Below are positions 33,043-44,323 of a stretch of 64,000 nt of DNA, piece after piece. Under the pieces are notes generated by a model. The model was not told the origin of the DNA. It made no database searches and was given only the letters and a program-made list of their open reading frames with translations. The position numbers and the translations under genes are program-made. Within the stretch, counting starts at the first letter, position 1; every line of letters begins with the position of its first letter. Source of the stretch: Pyrenula massariospora (Eukaryota; Ascomycota; Eurotiomycetes; Pyrenulales; Pyrenulaceae); the NCBI GenBank assembly GCA_021030905.1, contig JAGFMI010000028.1, positions 124,001-188,000 on the forward strand. Direction: 5' to 3'.

Positions 33043-33982
33043 CTAGAGATAGTCTTTCTTCCTCCCCGTCCTCGTATATTGAGTTAGCGCCCATTCCACC
33101 TCGCCACCGTTGTCTCTCTCCAGAGTCTGAGCCCTTATCTGAAAGCATCGAAGGCTGAACCTTGGTCCAACCTCTGCCAGCTCCACATCCTTATAGCCCG
33201 TTCTTACGAATACATGATGTCGAACCTCAATACTGTCCTCCACATTCTTGAAAGTCACGACTCTGTTTCCTTGCTTCCCGGCTTCCCGAGGAGGAAAGAT
33301 GTGTTTCAAGATCTGCACCACGCGCTTCCCGAGCGGTGTCGTGAATCCCTCAAAAATCAGGTGTGGGTACGATTCAGATACTGTACCCCGCGTAGAATTA
33401 GGTATATCGGCGCGAAGAACAACGTTGTGGAGCGAGAAGGAGATCGTTGGTCCGTGAGGTAGGTGCGAAATAGTCATAGCGGTTGGGATCCCACGGTGCT
33501 CATGAAGCAGAATAATGTCAGAGAGTGATGCAGCTTTTGCGCTTGACAGGAGGTTAGGCAGGATGAGGTTTCCCCGGTTTAATCGTATAGATGTTGGCAA
33601 TAAAAGTCTGATTTCTTTGCTGAACGCGCTGAGACGTGTAGAAGGAGAGCGAGAGGTTGTCACCAGTGGTCGAGGGTCTGTGAGACCTGAGAGAAGCGAG
33701 TATTCATCATCAATCTCTTGCGTTGCTGCGTCTAGGGATTCGTCATATTTGAAGTCTTTCCGCAGGGACTTGTCATTGGCGATGGATGGGTCGAGGGGCT
33801 TGCCGGACGCGAGAGATGCTTTCAGCAGAGATCGTTTTTCCGCAATCGAGGCGTCACGTAACAGCAGGGCTCGCCGATAAAGGTAGTCTCGCCGCTCACG
33901 TGCCTGTCTTCTCTATAGAACGAAAGACAGATTAGTGTTCAGATAGCTTCGAACGCTTTCAAGGAGGTCAGCTTACAATCAT
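33043..33982 (-). CDS. IMP4: U3 small nucleolar ribonucleoprotein IMP4 (Brix domain)
   Basis: Two exons give 291 residues, close to yeast Imp4 (290). Exon 1 is only six nucleotides (33977-33982, Met-Ile), followed by a 64-nt intron; exon 2 is 33043-33912. The junction gives MIRRQARERRDYLYRRA, the conserved Imp4 N-terminus. The Brix domain follows: VTTSRSPSTRLSAFSKEIRL, LNRGNLILPNLLSSAK, LHEHRGIPTAMTISHLPHGP, LIFEGFTTPLGKRVVQILKH and the closing RTGRKKDYL. Imp4 works with Imp3 and Mpp10 in the small-subunit processome, where it promotes U3 snoRNA pairing with pre-rRNA in the nucleolus. It shares a ~490-bp divergent promoter region with UPF1. Confidence 0.95.
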
Positions 33983-34468
33983 TCTGCGCAATGAGATTAG
34001 AAAACAGTGGTTCACAAAAGATGGAGGCTCGCCCTCACGTATGTTGACAATGTTGGCGAAAAAAGTTCCCCGCGTGTGCGAAGCTGCGGAGGTGGAAAGC
34101 GGGCTCGGAGCGGATGAACTTTACTACGATGAATTTCGTGAACGCGGGCCAGTCTCCGCTTCGTCGCATGCTCTGATGTTGAAAGTGTGAATATCCGCCT
34201 TGTCACAACGAGCTCTTTTTTCCCTTCCTTTTTCGGTTTTGGGGGGGATAGATTGAAGACACTGATCTTCGCCTCTGTTGCACGATTTGGTCGTGCAAGC
34301 TTGCTTCGGGGACTGGGCGTTTGGATTTTGAGTGGCCAAGGTGCTACCTCCCAGAACTTCCACGACCGCCCTTGAGCTCTCGATGATCAGAATTTGCAGG
34401 GGTCACATCACTTTCCATAAGAGGGTTCTGGAAACTTATATACAAAACTCAAGACAGAAACTTCAATC
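33983..34468. promoter_or_regulatory. Divergent promoter region IMP4 / UPF1
   Basis: 486 bp separate the start codons of two head-to-head housekeeping genes, so both promoters must lie here. No specific binding site could be assigned. Confidence 0.6.
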
Positions 34469-37400
34469 ATGGAGGCACTGAGCAACCTGGGCAATCATCT
34501 TGTCTCCGATTCTACTGCTATTATTAATGCAACTGATGGTATGTCTAATGCGGATGCAGACGAAAGCCTGCTCAGTCTAGCTGGAGCCCCGCGAAGACGT
34601 CGCCATGACGATGAAGAGTCAGACGGCTTGGAGGACGATGATTTAGAAAGCATGGCCAGCGTGCCCGTGGACGGAAAGAAACCTGTCGCAAAAGTGGAGG
34701 AAGAAAAGGAACTTCCACCTCATGCATGCGCGTAAGTCTACTCAGTGCACTCAAGCGATCTCAATGTTTCTATAGTATCTAAAACTTATCTGTCAGATAC
34801 TGTGGAATACACAACCCTGCGAGTGTTGTCAGATGCCTCACCTGCAGCAAATGGTTCTGCAGCGCGCGTGGAAATACCTCGTCCTCTCACATTGTTAACC
34901 ACCTCGTTAGAGCACGCCACAAAGAAGTTCAGCTGCACCCTAGCAGCTCTCTCGGTGATACAGTGCTGGAATGTTACAACTGTGGGACAAAAAACGTGTT
35001 TCTGCTTGGCTTTATCCCCGCGAAGTCAGACACCGTCGTAGTCCTGTTATGCCGTCAGCCTTGCGCCTCCATGCCATCTTCAAAAGACATGAATTGGGAC
35101 ACCTCTCGTTGGCAGCCTCTTATCGAAGATCGATCCTTTTTGTCTTGGTTAGTTGCTGCGCCTACTGATCAGGAGCAACTTCGAGCCCGGCATTTGAGTC
35201 CGCAAATGATCGCTAAATTGGAAGAGATGTGGAAAGAGAATGCAGGCGCTACAATAACGGACCTAGAGAAGGCCGCTAATCTTGATGATGAGCCAGCCCC
35301 AGTCCTTCTACGGTACGATGACGCATATCAATATCAAAACGTGTTTGGCCCTCTTGTCAAAATAGAAGCAGACTATGACCGAAAGCTCAAAGAAGCCCAA
35401 TCCCAGGACGGTCTGATTGTTCGTTGGGATCTTGGTCTAAATAATAAGCACCTTGCGAGTTTTATGCTCCCGAAGCTGGAACTGGGCGATGTCAAACTCG
35501 CCGTTGGTGACGAAATGCGGCTGAAATACAACGGAGAATTGCGCCCACACTGGGAGGGTGTTGGCTATGTTATCAAGATCCCCAATAACCAGTCCGATGA
35601 AGTGACGATTGAGTTGCGGGCTAAGGGCGACCACAAGTCTGTTCCAACAGAATGCACCCACAACTTTTCTGCGGATTACGTTTGGAAGGCGACCTCGTTT
35701 GATCGCATGCAGCTTGCTATGAAAACCTTTGCTGTTGATGAGATGAGCGTATCCGGGTATATTTTCCACCGCCTCCTTGGCCATGAGGTAGCTGCTGCAC
35801 CAATGAAGACCCAGATGCCCAAGAAATTTAGCGTGCCAGGCCTTCCCGAACTCAACGGCAGCCAGATTAATGCCGTGAAATCCGTTCTACAAAAGCCACT
35901 CAGTCTGATCCAGGGACCTCCAGGAACTGGCAAGACTGTCACGTCTGCCACCATTATTTACCATCTTGCTAAAATCAATGGAGGCCAAGTCTTAGTCTGT
36001 GCTCCGTCAAACGTTGCCGTTGATCAACTTTGCGAGCGAGTCCATCGAACTGGACTGAAGACCGTTCGCGTGACAGCCAAGTCTAGGGAAGACGTTGAGT
36101 CACCCGTTGGCTTTCTTTCATTGCACGAACAAGTTCGTATGAATGATAGCAACATCGAGCTCGTTAAGCTTAACCAGCTTAAAACTGAACTCGGAGAACT
36201 GTCAAGCCAAGACGAGAAGAAATTCAAGCAATTGACCCGTGCTGCTGAGCGAGAGATTCTAACCAATGCAGATGTCATCTGCTGCACTTGTGTTGGAGCC
36301 GGTGATCCGAGATTGGCAAAATTCAAATTCCGAACGGTACTAATCGATGAATCCACTCAGTCTGCTGAGCCTGAATGTATGATCCCACTCGTTCTTGGCT
36401 GCAAGCAAGTTGTCCTTGTTGGTGACCATCAACAACTTGGACCTGTGATTATGAACAAGAAAGCCGCGAAAGCCGGGCTAAATCAATCTTTATTCGAGCG
36501 TCTAGTCATTCTTGGATGCGCACCAATTCGTCTCGCCGTCCAGTACAGAATGCATCCTTGTTTGTCAGAATTTCCATCAAACATGTTCTACGATGGCTCG
36601 CTCCAGAACGGTGTAACTATGCAACAGCGCCTCCGTCGGGACGTCGACTTTCCTTGGCCAGTCATGGACTCACCGATGATGTTCTGGTCCAATTTGGGCA
36701 ATGAGGAAATCTCCGCCTCTGGAACATCTTATTTAAATCGAACAGAGGCTGCAAATGTTGAGAAGATTGTAACACGCTTCTTTAAAGCCGGAGTCCAACC
36801 CCAAGATATAGGTATCATTACTCCATACGAGGGTCAGCGAAGTTATGTTGTGAGCTCGATGCAGGCTACAGGAACTTTCAAGAAAGAGAATTACAAAGAG
36901 ATTGAGGTTGCATCTGTAGACGCTTTCCAAGGGCGAGAGAAAGACTTCATTGTGCTTTCTTGTGTTAGGTCCAACGATCACCAAGGGATTGGTTTCTTGA
37001 GTGACCCTCGCCGACTCAATGTTGCTTTGACGCGAGCAAAATATGGTCTTGTGATCTTGGGCAACCCGAAGGTTCTCTCAAAACACCCTCTCTGGCATTA
37101 TTTGCTGCTTCATTTCAAAGAACGGAACTGTTTAGTCGAAGGACCTCTCTCAAATCTCCAGGTCTCTCTACACCAATTTAGCAGACCGAAACAATCGTAC
37201 CGCGGACCTCAACGCTACCAAATGGCATACAACCACGCTTCGAATATGGCTAGCGGAATGATGAACGGTAGAAACGGCCATCGCAACGAATATCATGATT
37301 CTGGATCTGTCGTTGGGTATATTCCCGACGATGTGTCATCAGTCCATTCCTCGGCTCTTGGCGGCGTAGGTGTCCCTCATGGATACCCACCAATGTTCCA

Positions 37401-37806
37401 AGGTTTCACCCCCGACAATTGGCCTACACTTCAAGGTGGCCGCCGAACAAACGGTACGAAGGCAAAGGCGGCGCCGGAGAGTATAGCAGGCGAGTCAACT
37501 GCACCGACCGAGTCTGACATCACGGGTAGCAGCGTTGTCGGCGATGGCAGAGGACAAGGCGGTGTCAGTCTTGGCCTATCTGGTTTGACCATTAACGATG
37601 TTCACAAGCAAACGAGCTACAACCAGTCCGATCGCCTAAAACGCTACGTTGAGTCGGGTGGGAGACAGGTGGGCGACAGTGGCAGCATATTTGGTGGAAG
37701 TTCGGCCAGCATGCGTGGTGGTCACGGAAGAAGTGGAGGTGATGACGAAGATGCTCGCAGCGTTTCAACCGCATTCGCCAGCCAAGTCGGCGGTGGCTAT
37801 GATTGA
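34469..37806 (+). CDS. UPF1: ATP-dependent RNA helicase UPF1 (nonsense-mediated mRNA decay)
   Basis: Two exons (34469-34731, 34797-37806) over a 65-nt intron give 1090 residues. An acidic leader precedes the Cys/His-rich zinc domain, split by the intron: [20 protein letters not shown], then [20 protein letters not shown] and [11 protein letters not shown]. The SF1 helicase core contains Walker [19 protein letters not shown] near residue 463, motif II as [49 protein letters not shown] and [16 protein letters not shown]. The C-terminus is Gly/Ser-rich with scattered Ser-Gln. Upf1 binds Upf2 through the CH domain and unwinds mRNPs on transcripts with premature stops in the cytoplasm. Confidence 0.97.
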
Positions 37807-39449
37807 TTAGTTTGGCAATACTCACGCTTTCCAAGAAAAGATCAGTATCAGTACGCCAAGTTAGGCCAAAGAGCCTTGTCACACGAGAAGGATCGTATCA
37901 CCAGAACGAAAGGTCTAAGAAACGGCAGCCTCTAGCCGTAGGAACAGGAGATTTTACCGGTCGAGGACATGCAGCACGTGGTTGTTTACAGATGGGGATG
38001 GGAGGCGCGGCACAGCGCGTTCAGTGCGCATTAATGTCTGTGGTTGATGTGCGCCATGAGATAGAAGGAGCTAGAGAGCGAAGAATCATGGTCAACAATC
38101 ATTCAGCGATTATCGATGCGCGGCATTGGCAGCTCTACAACAATCTCCCAGATCAACAACCTCGGGATTGATTCTTAGCGCAATGCTGCCTCTTTTTTTT
38201 TCATTTCGGTCATTCACTCACTAGCCGTCAGTATTGACAGCATGTATTGTACTTTATCCAGCCGATTCGCTCGTTATTTTACTAGCCTTGAATCAATCAT
38301 TCGCTAAGCCAGTTCGTAATGACATCAATCTTCGGCTTTTCGGTGGCACATCCAGCGCTAGTTGAGTAGGGACGCATCTTGTCCAGGGTAGCTCATAGAC
38401 GCTGCAGGTGGGCTTTTCGATTTTACGCCGCTAGCGAGATGCCTTTTGCATTTTCCCTCCTCGACCCATCCCAACCGCGAGGTACCGATCTCTCGGCCAC
38501 ATGTCTGCAAGCCGTGGTAAAGTGGCGTGAGTGGCTGATCAATGGACGCGGTCTAGAACTTTCCGTTACACGCAGCCCTGACAGCCCCAAGTTTTCTCCA
38601 TCAGGCATGGTGCGTCGATCACGGCAGGGGATCCGTGCTCCACACCAAGTCAAACGCCAAACGTCAGACGCTTCAGCTAATCCCCCTTCTCCGTTTTGCC
38701 AGAAGCGAACCAAAACTTGGCCGAACCGGTGGCTCAAACTGACAGAGTACCAAGCAGTGGTGATCACGAAGGCCACTGACAAGCCTGGGAGCCTGTGGCG
38801 TTTCAATACCCTCCTGGGCCTCCCGAGATGGCCAGTTAGGCGCGCCTTGAATGGACGAGGCCAGGAAAGCTTGCTTCATGTCTACAGGGAAGACATCCTC
38901 CATCTCCTCAGAAGATTTCATCTAAACTCTCGTCTATTCTCTCTATTTGTTCTGTCTCTGTTGCCATCTGGTGAACCGTCTTCTCTTACCGTTGCAATCT
39001 TTATTTCTTGCCATTCGTTCAGATACGAGTTCTATAACCGACGTCTGCGCGCTCGGATCGCGCCTCTTCCGGACAGCTGTAGCCTTTTTCAGCCTGTTCT
39101 TTTCCTTTTTTGTCTGCCACCTTTCAGCCGGACTGCCACATCAGGAAGCGATCCTAAGCTTTGGCCGCTAGAACCTCATTTCTGCAATCCTTTTTGGGGC
39201 GACTGCATTTCGGTTATCAATCTTTGGTCCTGGTGACCCTGACTTACTGCAAGCGACATTTCGAACTAACGCCGTCTACGAATTCTATGTGCCTATGAAG
39301 ACATACTCGTTGAAAATCACAGCCACATCTGTCTAAAAACAACCGAGCATCCGCTCTTTATCCTCAATAACCACAACAAGAACTGCTGTCGAAGGATTCC
39401 CTTTCTAAACCTGCCTTTCCCTTGCACCTGCCCAAAACCAACCCCGATT
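37807..39449. other. Intergenic, includes a CT-rich leader
   Basis: 1.6 kb between UPF1 and the peroxiredoxin-like gene. A 285-codon open frame (38379-39236) resembles nothing known and is probably chance. From about 38880 on the sequence is pyrimidine-rich, in keeping with a promoter or 5' UTR of the next gene. Confidence 0.5.
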
Positions 39450-41334
39450 ATGACAATCACAACTCCTATCCTTGATAAAGCTCTCCCTCCTCTTCCTCCC
39501 CCATCGCCTCTTTCTCCCCATCTCTCCACAACCATAGAACCAATTCACCCTAACCACGCTCATCCCCTGTCCTCTAATCCTCCGCCCCAAACGGCGGCAA
39601 AGCTTGTTCACCTCTCCAAACCCAAGCCAAAGCGTTCAATCACGGCGCCACCAAGGCTCACACGGCAATTCTCCATCAAGAGAGATTCAGGTACATACAC
39701 AGCGACGGCGACCTTCGTTCTACCGGCGAAGCAGGCAAGTGGGAGGGAACGTTACAACAGTGTTGTTAGCGCCCAAAGGTCTTCGAGTTTAGAGGGAGAA
39801 GATCAGAGGTTGATCGGAATGGGAATGCTGAGCCCAAAGATGGAGGAGGATGAGGAGAGTTTGTACGATGCTGGCGGAGAGGAAATCATCACGGCGCTGC
39901 CGACTAGGAAGGAAGAAAGTGTGGCAGAGGGAAATCCGAGGAAGGAAGAAAAGGATGATGGATTGAAGGAGATGGAGGAGCTGACCAAGGAATTCGATGG
40001 AGACCTCGATGTGACCAACACGTTGCCAAGCCGAGCTACGCTCATGAAGTGTAAGGACTTGCCTGTCTTTGACTCAGAGGGAAATGAAAAGAAGTTTGGT
40101 AGCTTGTGGGAGAGTGATAGCGAACATGGAAACGACACCAAGAGAAGAGTGATGTTGATCTTCATTCGACACTTCTTCTGCGGCGTAAGTACAAACATCC
40201 ATTTCATATCTCTGATAACCTTTTCCCTTGCAAATCTCGGTCATATTAACATTTCCTCAGAATTGCCAAGAATATGTCCGCCGCCTTGCGTCTCTCCTTC
40301 CTCCGTCTGCCCTCCCCACCAACACAACCCTCCGCATCATCGGCTGCGGTTCACCAACGTTGATCGCCCAATACATCTCTCTCACCGACTGCCCCTTTCC
40401 CATCCACGCCGACCCCTCGAAACGCCTATACTCTCTGCTCGGTATGACCAAGACACTGTCCTTAGGCAAGAAGGATCCGGAGTACATTCAGCATAGTCTA
40501 CTAGCAGGCGCATGGCAAAGTGTCGTCCAAGGCATCAAGCGGATCGGGGAAGGCGATGTATTGAAAGCAGGAGACCTGAGGCAGGTTGGTGGAGAGTTTC
40601 TAGTTGAGATCGACAGCACGGGCAAAGAGAAAGTTTCCTGGTGTCATCGCATGCGCAACACTAGAGACCACGCAGAGATCGACGAGATCAAGGGTGTTCT
40701 TGGCGTTGATAGACCCGGCATCTACGGATCAGAGAAGCCATCACGACCACAGCCTCAACGGCGTTGGACATCCTCTGCTACAGGAGTCCTCAGACGTTCT
40801 ATCTCGGCGCCAAGGCGGGCGAGTACCTTTCTTGTTCACCCAAGGAAGAGGAGTCCCAGCGCGGGCAGTCACAACCATGGGTTTCGAAGGAGACAGAGCG
40901 CCAGCGGAAGTCAGCGGGCAAGTACTATGGCAGCAGATGTCCCAGTAAGGGTCGTGTCACTCGCGGCTACCCACGAAGATGCAAGTGGGCAGCCCCATAG
41001 ACATGTTGGGGTGCCTGCGAGGGCCAAGACTGAAGAGACTGCTTTTTGGAAGGAGACAGAGACGGCGGATGACAAGGAACCTCTGTCAAATGGGACGCAG
41101 GCTATTCCTGAAGAGCCGAGGACACCGAGCCTGACCGTCGAGTCTTCTCATCCATCTAGCGATGATGAAGAAGATGATGGGGACAGCATGAATGGCACTG
41201 CCGCGGTGCGAGATGAAGGCGAGGCGGCGGTAGCGGAGGCAAAGGAAGTCAGGATGGTTCGGTACGAGGAATTAGATAGTCCGACACTCGGCAGGGACGC
41301 GGTGGCTGGGAGAATATCGATTTTGGCGCACTGA
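39450..41334 (+). CDS. Peroxiredoxin-like (AhpC/TSA family 2) protein with long flanking extensions
   Basis: Two exons (39450-40184, 40261-41334) over a 76-nt intron splice in phase to 602 residues. The thioredoxin-like domain spans about residues 205-410: LPVFDSEGNEKKFGSLWE, then LIFIRHFFCGNCQEYVRRLA. The intron falls exactly between Gly and Asn of the CGNC motif. IIGCGSPTLIAQYISLTDCP and FPIHADPSKRLYSLLGM follow, as in PRXL2/AAED1-type proteins. The N-terminal ~190 residues are Pro/Ser-rich and then acidic; the C-terminal ~190 are basic, then acidic and disordered, rich in Ser-Pro sites. The core is about a third of the length, so the extensions may add targeting or regulation. Redox activity at CGNC is inferred from the family. 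Confidence 0.85.
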
Positions 41335-41850
41335 ACGATCTCATGGACCAATCTAGGCAGAGTTAGTCTTCGATAAGGATGAGCTCACAAATATTAAATG
41401 GTACACTTCATAAATCGCATCTATAGGAAACTTTAGTAGCTCCTTATGGTGATTTGTAACTGCATATATTACAGCGGTTTTAATAAAGCGGTCTTGCTTG
41501 TGAGAGCTTTTCTTAAGCATATCGCTGTTGCTTAATGTCATCTTTTTGGCGAATGATGCCGACCAAAGTACCACTTCATGTGCAAATATTTACATGTCCA
41601 CCTTTTGACATATGAATGCGTCTTTGGATCTCAATGGCATCATAATCGACCCCATCCCAGCAAGAGATCGTTACTGCTTGAGACCGAATATGTCGTTCAT
41701 GACTTTGGACAGGATAATCTGAGCCGCTTGCTTTACCGTTGTTGAAAGGTCGTCTCCTCAGAAACCAGGAAGGATCATGTTTCTTTCAAATTTTACGGCC
41801 GGAAAACCTAATTTGAATTTCCACACGCTCCAGCTTACCGATTTTATGAC
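41335..41850. other. Intergenic, no supported gene
   Basis: About 0.5 kb with AT-rich 3' flank of the peroxiredoxin-like gene and the promoter of the next gene. Confidence 0.5.
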
Positions 41851-43722
41851 ATGGTTCAACGCTCGCTTTACGATTACTTTCCCTCGGTCCGCCGCTCTCC
41901 TTCTGTGCGCCATTCCCTCTCGCAAAGCACTCTCTCGTTCTTAGACTTGCCTTTCCACTTACGGCGCCGAATATATATTCTTGCTGGGCTTGTCCGCGTA
42001 TGTCCAATTGACCTTAACCTTGAAGGCTCCAAGAGGCACGTAAAAGTATTCTACCTTCGGAGTTGCTACGGTTCTTGGGAGGGACAAGACGACGATTTTG
42101 TTTACCTAAGCGACACGGCTCTTGCAGCACGCGGTTGCCTGTATCGGCAAAAGAGATTCTTTCACGAGGGTCCGGAGTCGTCCGGATGCACACAATGTTG
42201 GCTCAGAATCCATGAAAGACCTGGGTCGGGCGATTGCTTAAAGTGTGTGTGCGATCGGCTACCGTGTGCATTGTTCTATACCTGTCACATAATTTCAATC
42301 GAGACAAGACAGATTTTGTACTCGGAAAATCGGTTTATCGTTTCTCAGAGTGGCTTTCGGTCATTTCGTCCACTACTCAATATTTCTCCTTCTTTGCTGG
42401 CCTCGCTAACATCAGTCACGATCGTCGTGAATGAGAAGATTGGTGTCGCTCAAGATGTCATTTGCACAGAGAAAGCAAATTGCGAGTGCCATGATTTAAG
42501 GAAATATACTGATCTAAAGCCTCTGCGATTAATTTCGCGCCACGAACGATACCTTTTTCGTGACTGGGAAAGCGTGTGCTCTCGATTAGCAACGAATATT
42601 CTACCCAAGCGCCTCAAAGTCTGTCTCATTTGCGAAAGTTCTGACGAGTACACTGCCGAGGGCTTTCTCAAGCCGTTACAGTCCCTCCCAGAGCTTGCCG
42701 CATGCTCGATACGTTTGAGCTCTAAACGGAACTCAAGGCTTCAAATACTTGCCGAAAAGCTATCGCGACGGATGACCCGCCACCGTCTGGAGAGTTTCTC
42801 TAGATTTACAGATTTGCCAGTTGAGCTACAATATCAGGTGATGCGCCATACAGACCTTGTCGCACCGTTTGACATACAATGGAGTTGTGACATGTCAAAA
42901 ATCGCTGCACGAGGCTGCTGCCACAAATGCTCAGATACACTGGAAGCGTGTTGCTGTCCTGCGCAAGGATACGCTTCCTCACCACAGATGTGCACATGTT
43001 GGGACCCTCCGACCGCCCTTTTCCACGTCAGTTCTGCGATCAGCCAAGAAGCCTTGCGAGTATTCTATTCCGAAAATCGCTTCGTAATAACCATAGCCCC
43101 TCCACGCTTCCAGAGACCGCGGCTCGGGCTTCTGGACTTTCTCCGTCAGCTTTCACACCGGAATATACAGTTTCTCCGCAAGATCGATCTAGATGTCTGC
43201 GGCTTTGCGAAAATTTACTATTCCCGGGATGGGCGTGACGAGTGGGCGGAAACGATGGGCATGCTTAAAAGCTATGCGTGTGTCCCTATGCTACAGCTTA
43301 GGATCAACTTGTCTTATGATTCATACCCGGAGATTTACACGATGTCAATGCAAGAAATCGAAGAGAAGAACAGCAGAATGAGACTTCTCTACCGACATTT
43401 CGTGGACCAAATCCCCCCTCTAGAAGACTTCAGCATACGTCTCTCCTGGCCACTGACATTCGGAAGGCTTAATGTGCAGCAAGAAAAGGAAGACCAAGAA
43501 TGCGACCTAGCGAGACGTGTGTTGGGACCCGACCGGCCGGTGCTTCCTGGATCAAGAGTGCAGTGGAACAAGTTCCCCGACAAGAGTTCCGTTTTCGATA
43601 CGAAGCGGCGCTACTATGGCCCTGACGGATCGGAGATTTGGCCGCTGGGATGGAAGAACTGGGTGCAGAGCGAGAAGTACTACCACAACACTGACTGGCC
43701 GCATGGGGAACCGTGGCGCTGA
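41851..43722 (+). CDS. Duplicated F-box-like fungal protein with N-terminal PIP-box-like motif
   Basis: A single exon encodes 623 residues. Two homologous halves are visible. The first opens LSFLDLPFHLRRRIYILAGL (residues ~28-47) and the second SRFTDLPVELQYQVMRHTDL (~313-332), each resembling the F-box-like start of many uncharacterised fungal proteins. Each half later carries a Cys-rich stretch and a related motif: IETRQILYSENRFIVSQ in the first, ISQEALRVFYSENRFVIT in the second. The C-terminus is rich in Trp and Tyr. Residues 3-10, QRSLYDYF, fit the PCNA-interacting consensus Q-x-x-L-x-x-Y-F. F-box-like domains often recruit substrates to SCF ubiquitin ligases, but Skp1 binding is not shown here. 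The function is unknown. Confidence 0.75.
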   Translation: MVQRSLYDYFPSVRRSPSVRHSLSQSTLSFLDLPFHLRRRIYILAGLVRVCPIDLNLEGSKRHVKVFYLRSCYGSWEGQDDDFVYLSDTALAARGCLYRQKRFFHEGPESSGCTQCWLRIHERPGSGDCLKCVCDRLPCALFYTCHIISIETRQILYSENRFIVSQSGFRSFRPLLNISPSLLASLTSVTIVVNEKIGVAQDVICTEKANCECHDLRKYTDLKPLRLISRHERYLFRDWESVCSRLATNILPKRLKVCLICESSDEYTAEGFLKPLQSLPELAACSIRLSSKRNSRLQILAEKLSRRMTRHRLESFSRFTDLPVELQYQVMRHTDLVAPFDIQWSCDMSKIAARGCCHKCSDTLEACCCPAQGYASSPQMCTCWDPPTALFHVSSAISQEALRVFYSENRFVITIAPPRFQRPRLGLLDFLRQLSHRNIQFLRKIDLDVCGFAKIYYSRDGRDEWAETMGMLKSYACVPMLQLRINLSYDSYPEIYTMSMQEIEEKNSRMRLLYRHFVDQIPPLEDFSIRLSWPLTFGRLNVQQEKEDQECDLARRVLGPDRPVLPGSRVQWNKFPDKSSVFDTKRRYYGPDGSEIWPLGWKNWVQSEKYYHNTDWPHGEPWR

Positions 43723-44323
43723 AGAAAGCGTGTTCTGCATCCCAGCACGGATCACCTCCAGGACTCTAAACTAAAACCAAACGATTAGAACTTGAGAGGT
43801 ATGGTGACGGGAATGGGTTGTATTTAAATCATAGAGCTGCTAAAACTGCCCGTGACTGAAGAGACAAAGCACCAGGGTTAGCTTCGAAAGACTTTCTGTC
43901 TCGTATTCACAGAGAATCTCGTATTAGCATAGCACTCGTAAAAGTTCTCTGCACGGAACCTTAATAGCTTTCTCCTCCCGACCCAACTGCATCCCCCTCG
44001 CCCATCCAACGATCTTTCCCCCCAAATCTCTGCGCTTCAACCTTACCGTTAGATTGCCTTCGCTATGATTGATCCAGAGTATTCTGCACGTCCAGTACTA
44101 TCCCCTCTGTCGAACAGCCGCTATCCAGCCACGCGTCTTTCTCAGCGGCCGCGGACTTGATATCCATTAGACAGCAGCCAAGCAGTTTATCATCAATTTA
44201 AACCGCGCTGCCCCCGCCAAATACCATTCCTTCCCTTCCATGCCAGTCCCTTACATTAGGGGAAAACTCCTAGACACCACACGCGTGCTAAATACAATAA
44301 AGATTCTTATTACTATCTATACA
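43723..44323. other. Intergenic between convergent genes
   Basis: 600 bp with no coding signal; it becomes C-rich near 44320, continuous with the 3' end of the next gene. Confidence 0.5.

Noticed and set aside
38379-39236. 285-codon plus-strand open frame
   Set aside because: No family resemblance, Ser/Leu/Phe-rich from pyrimidine tracts, overlapped by other frames; most likely the CT-rich leader of the peroxiredoxin-like gene.
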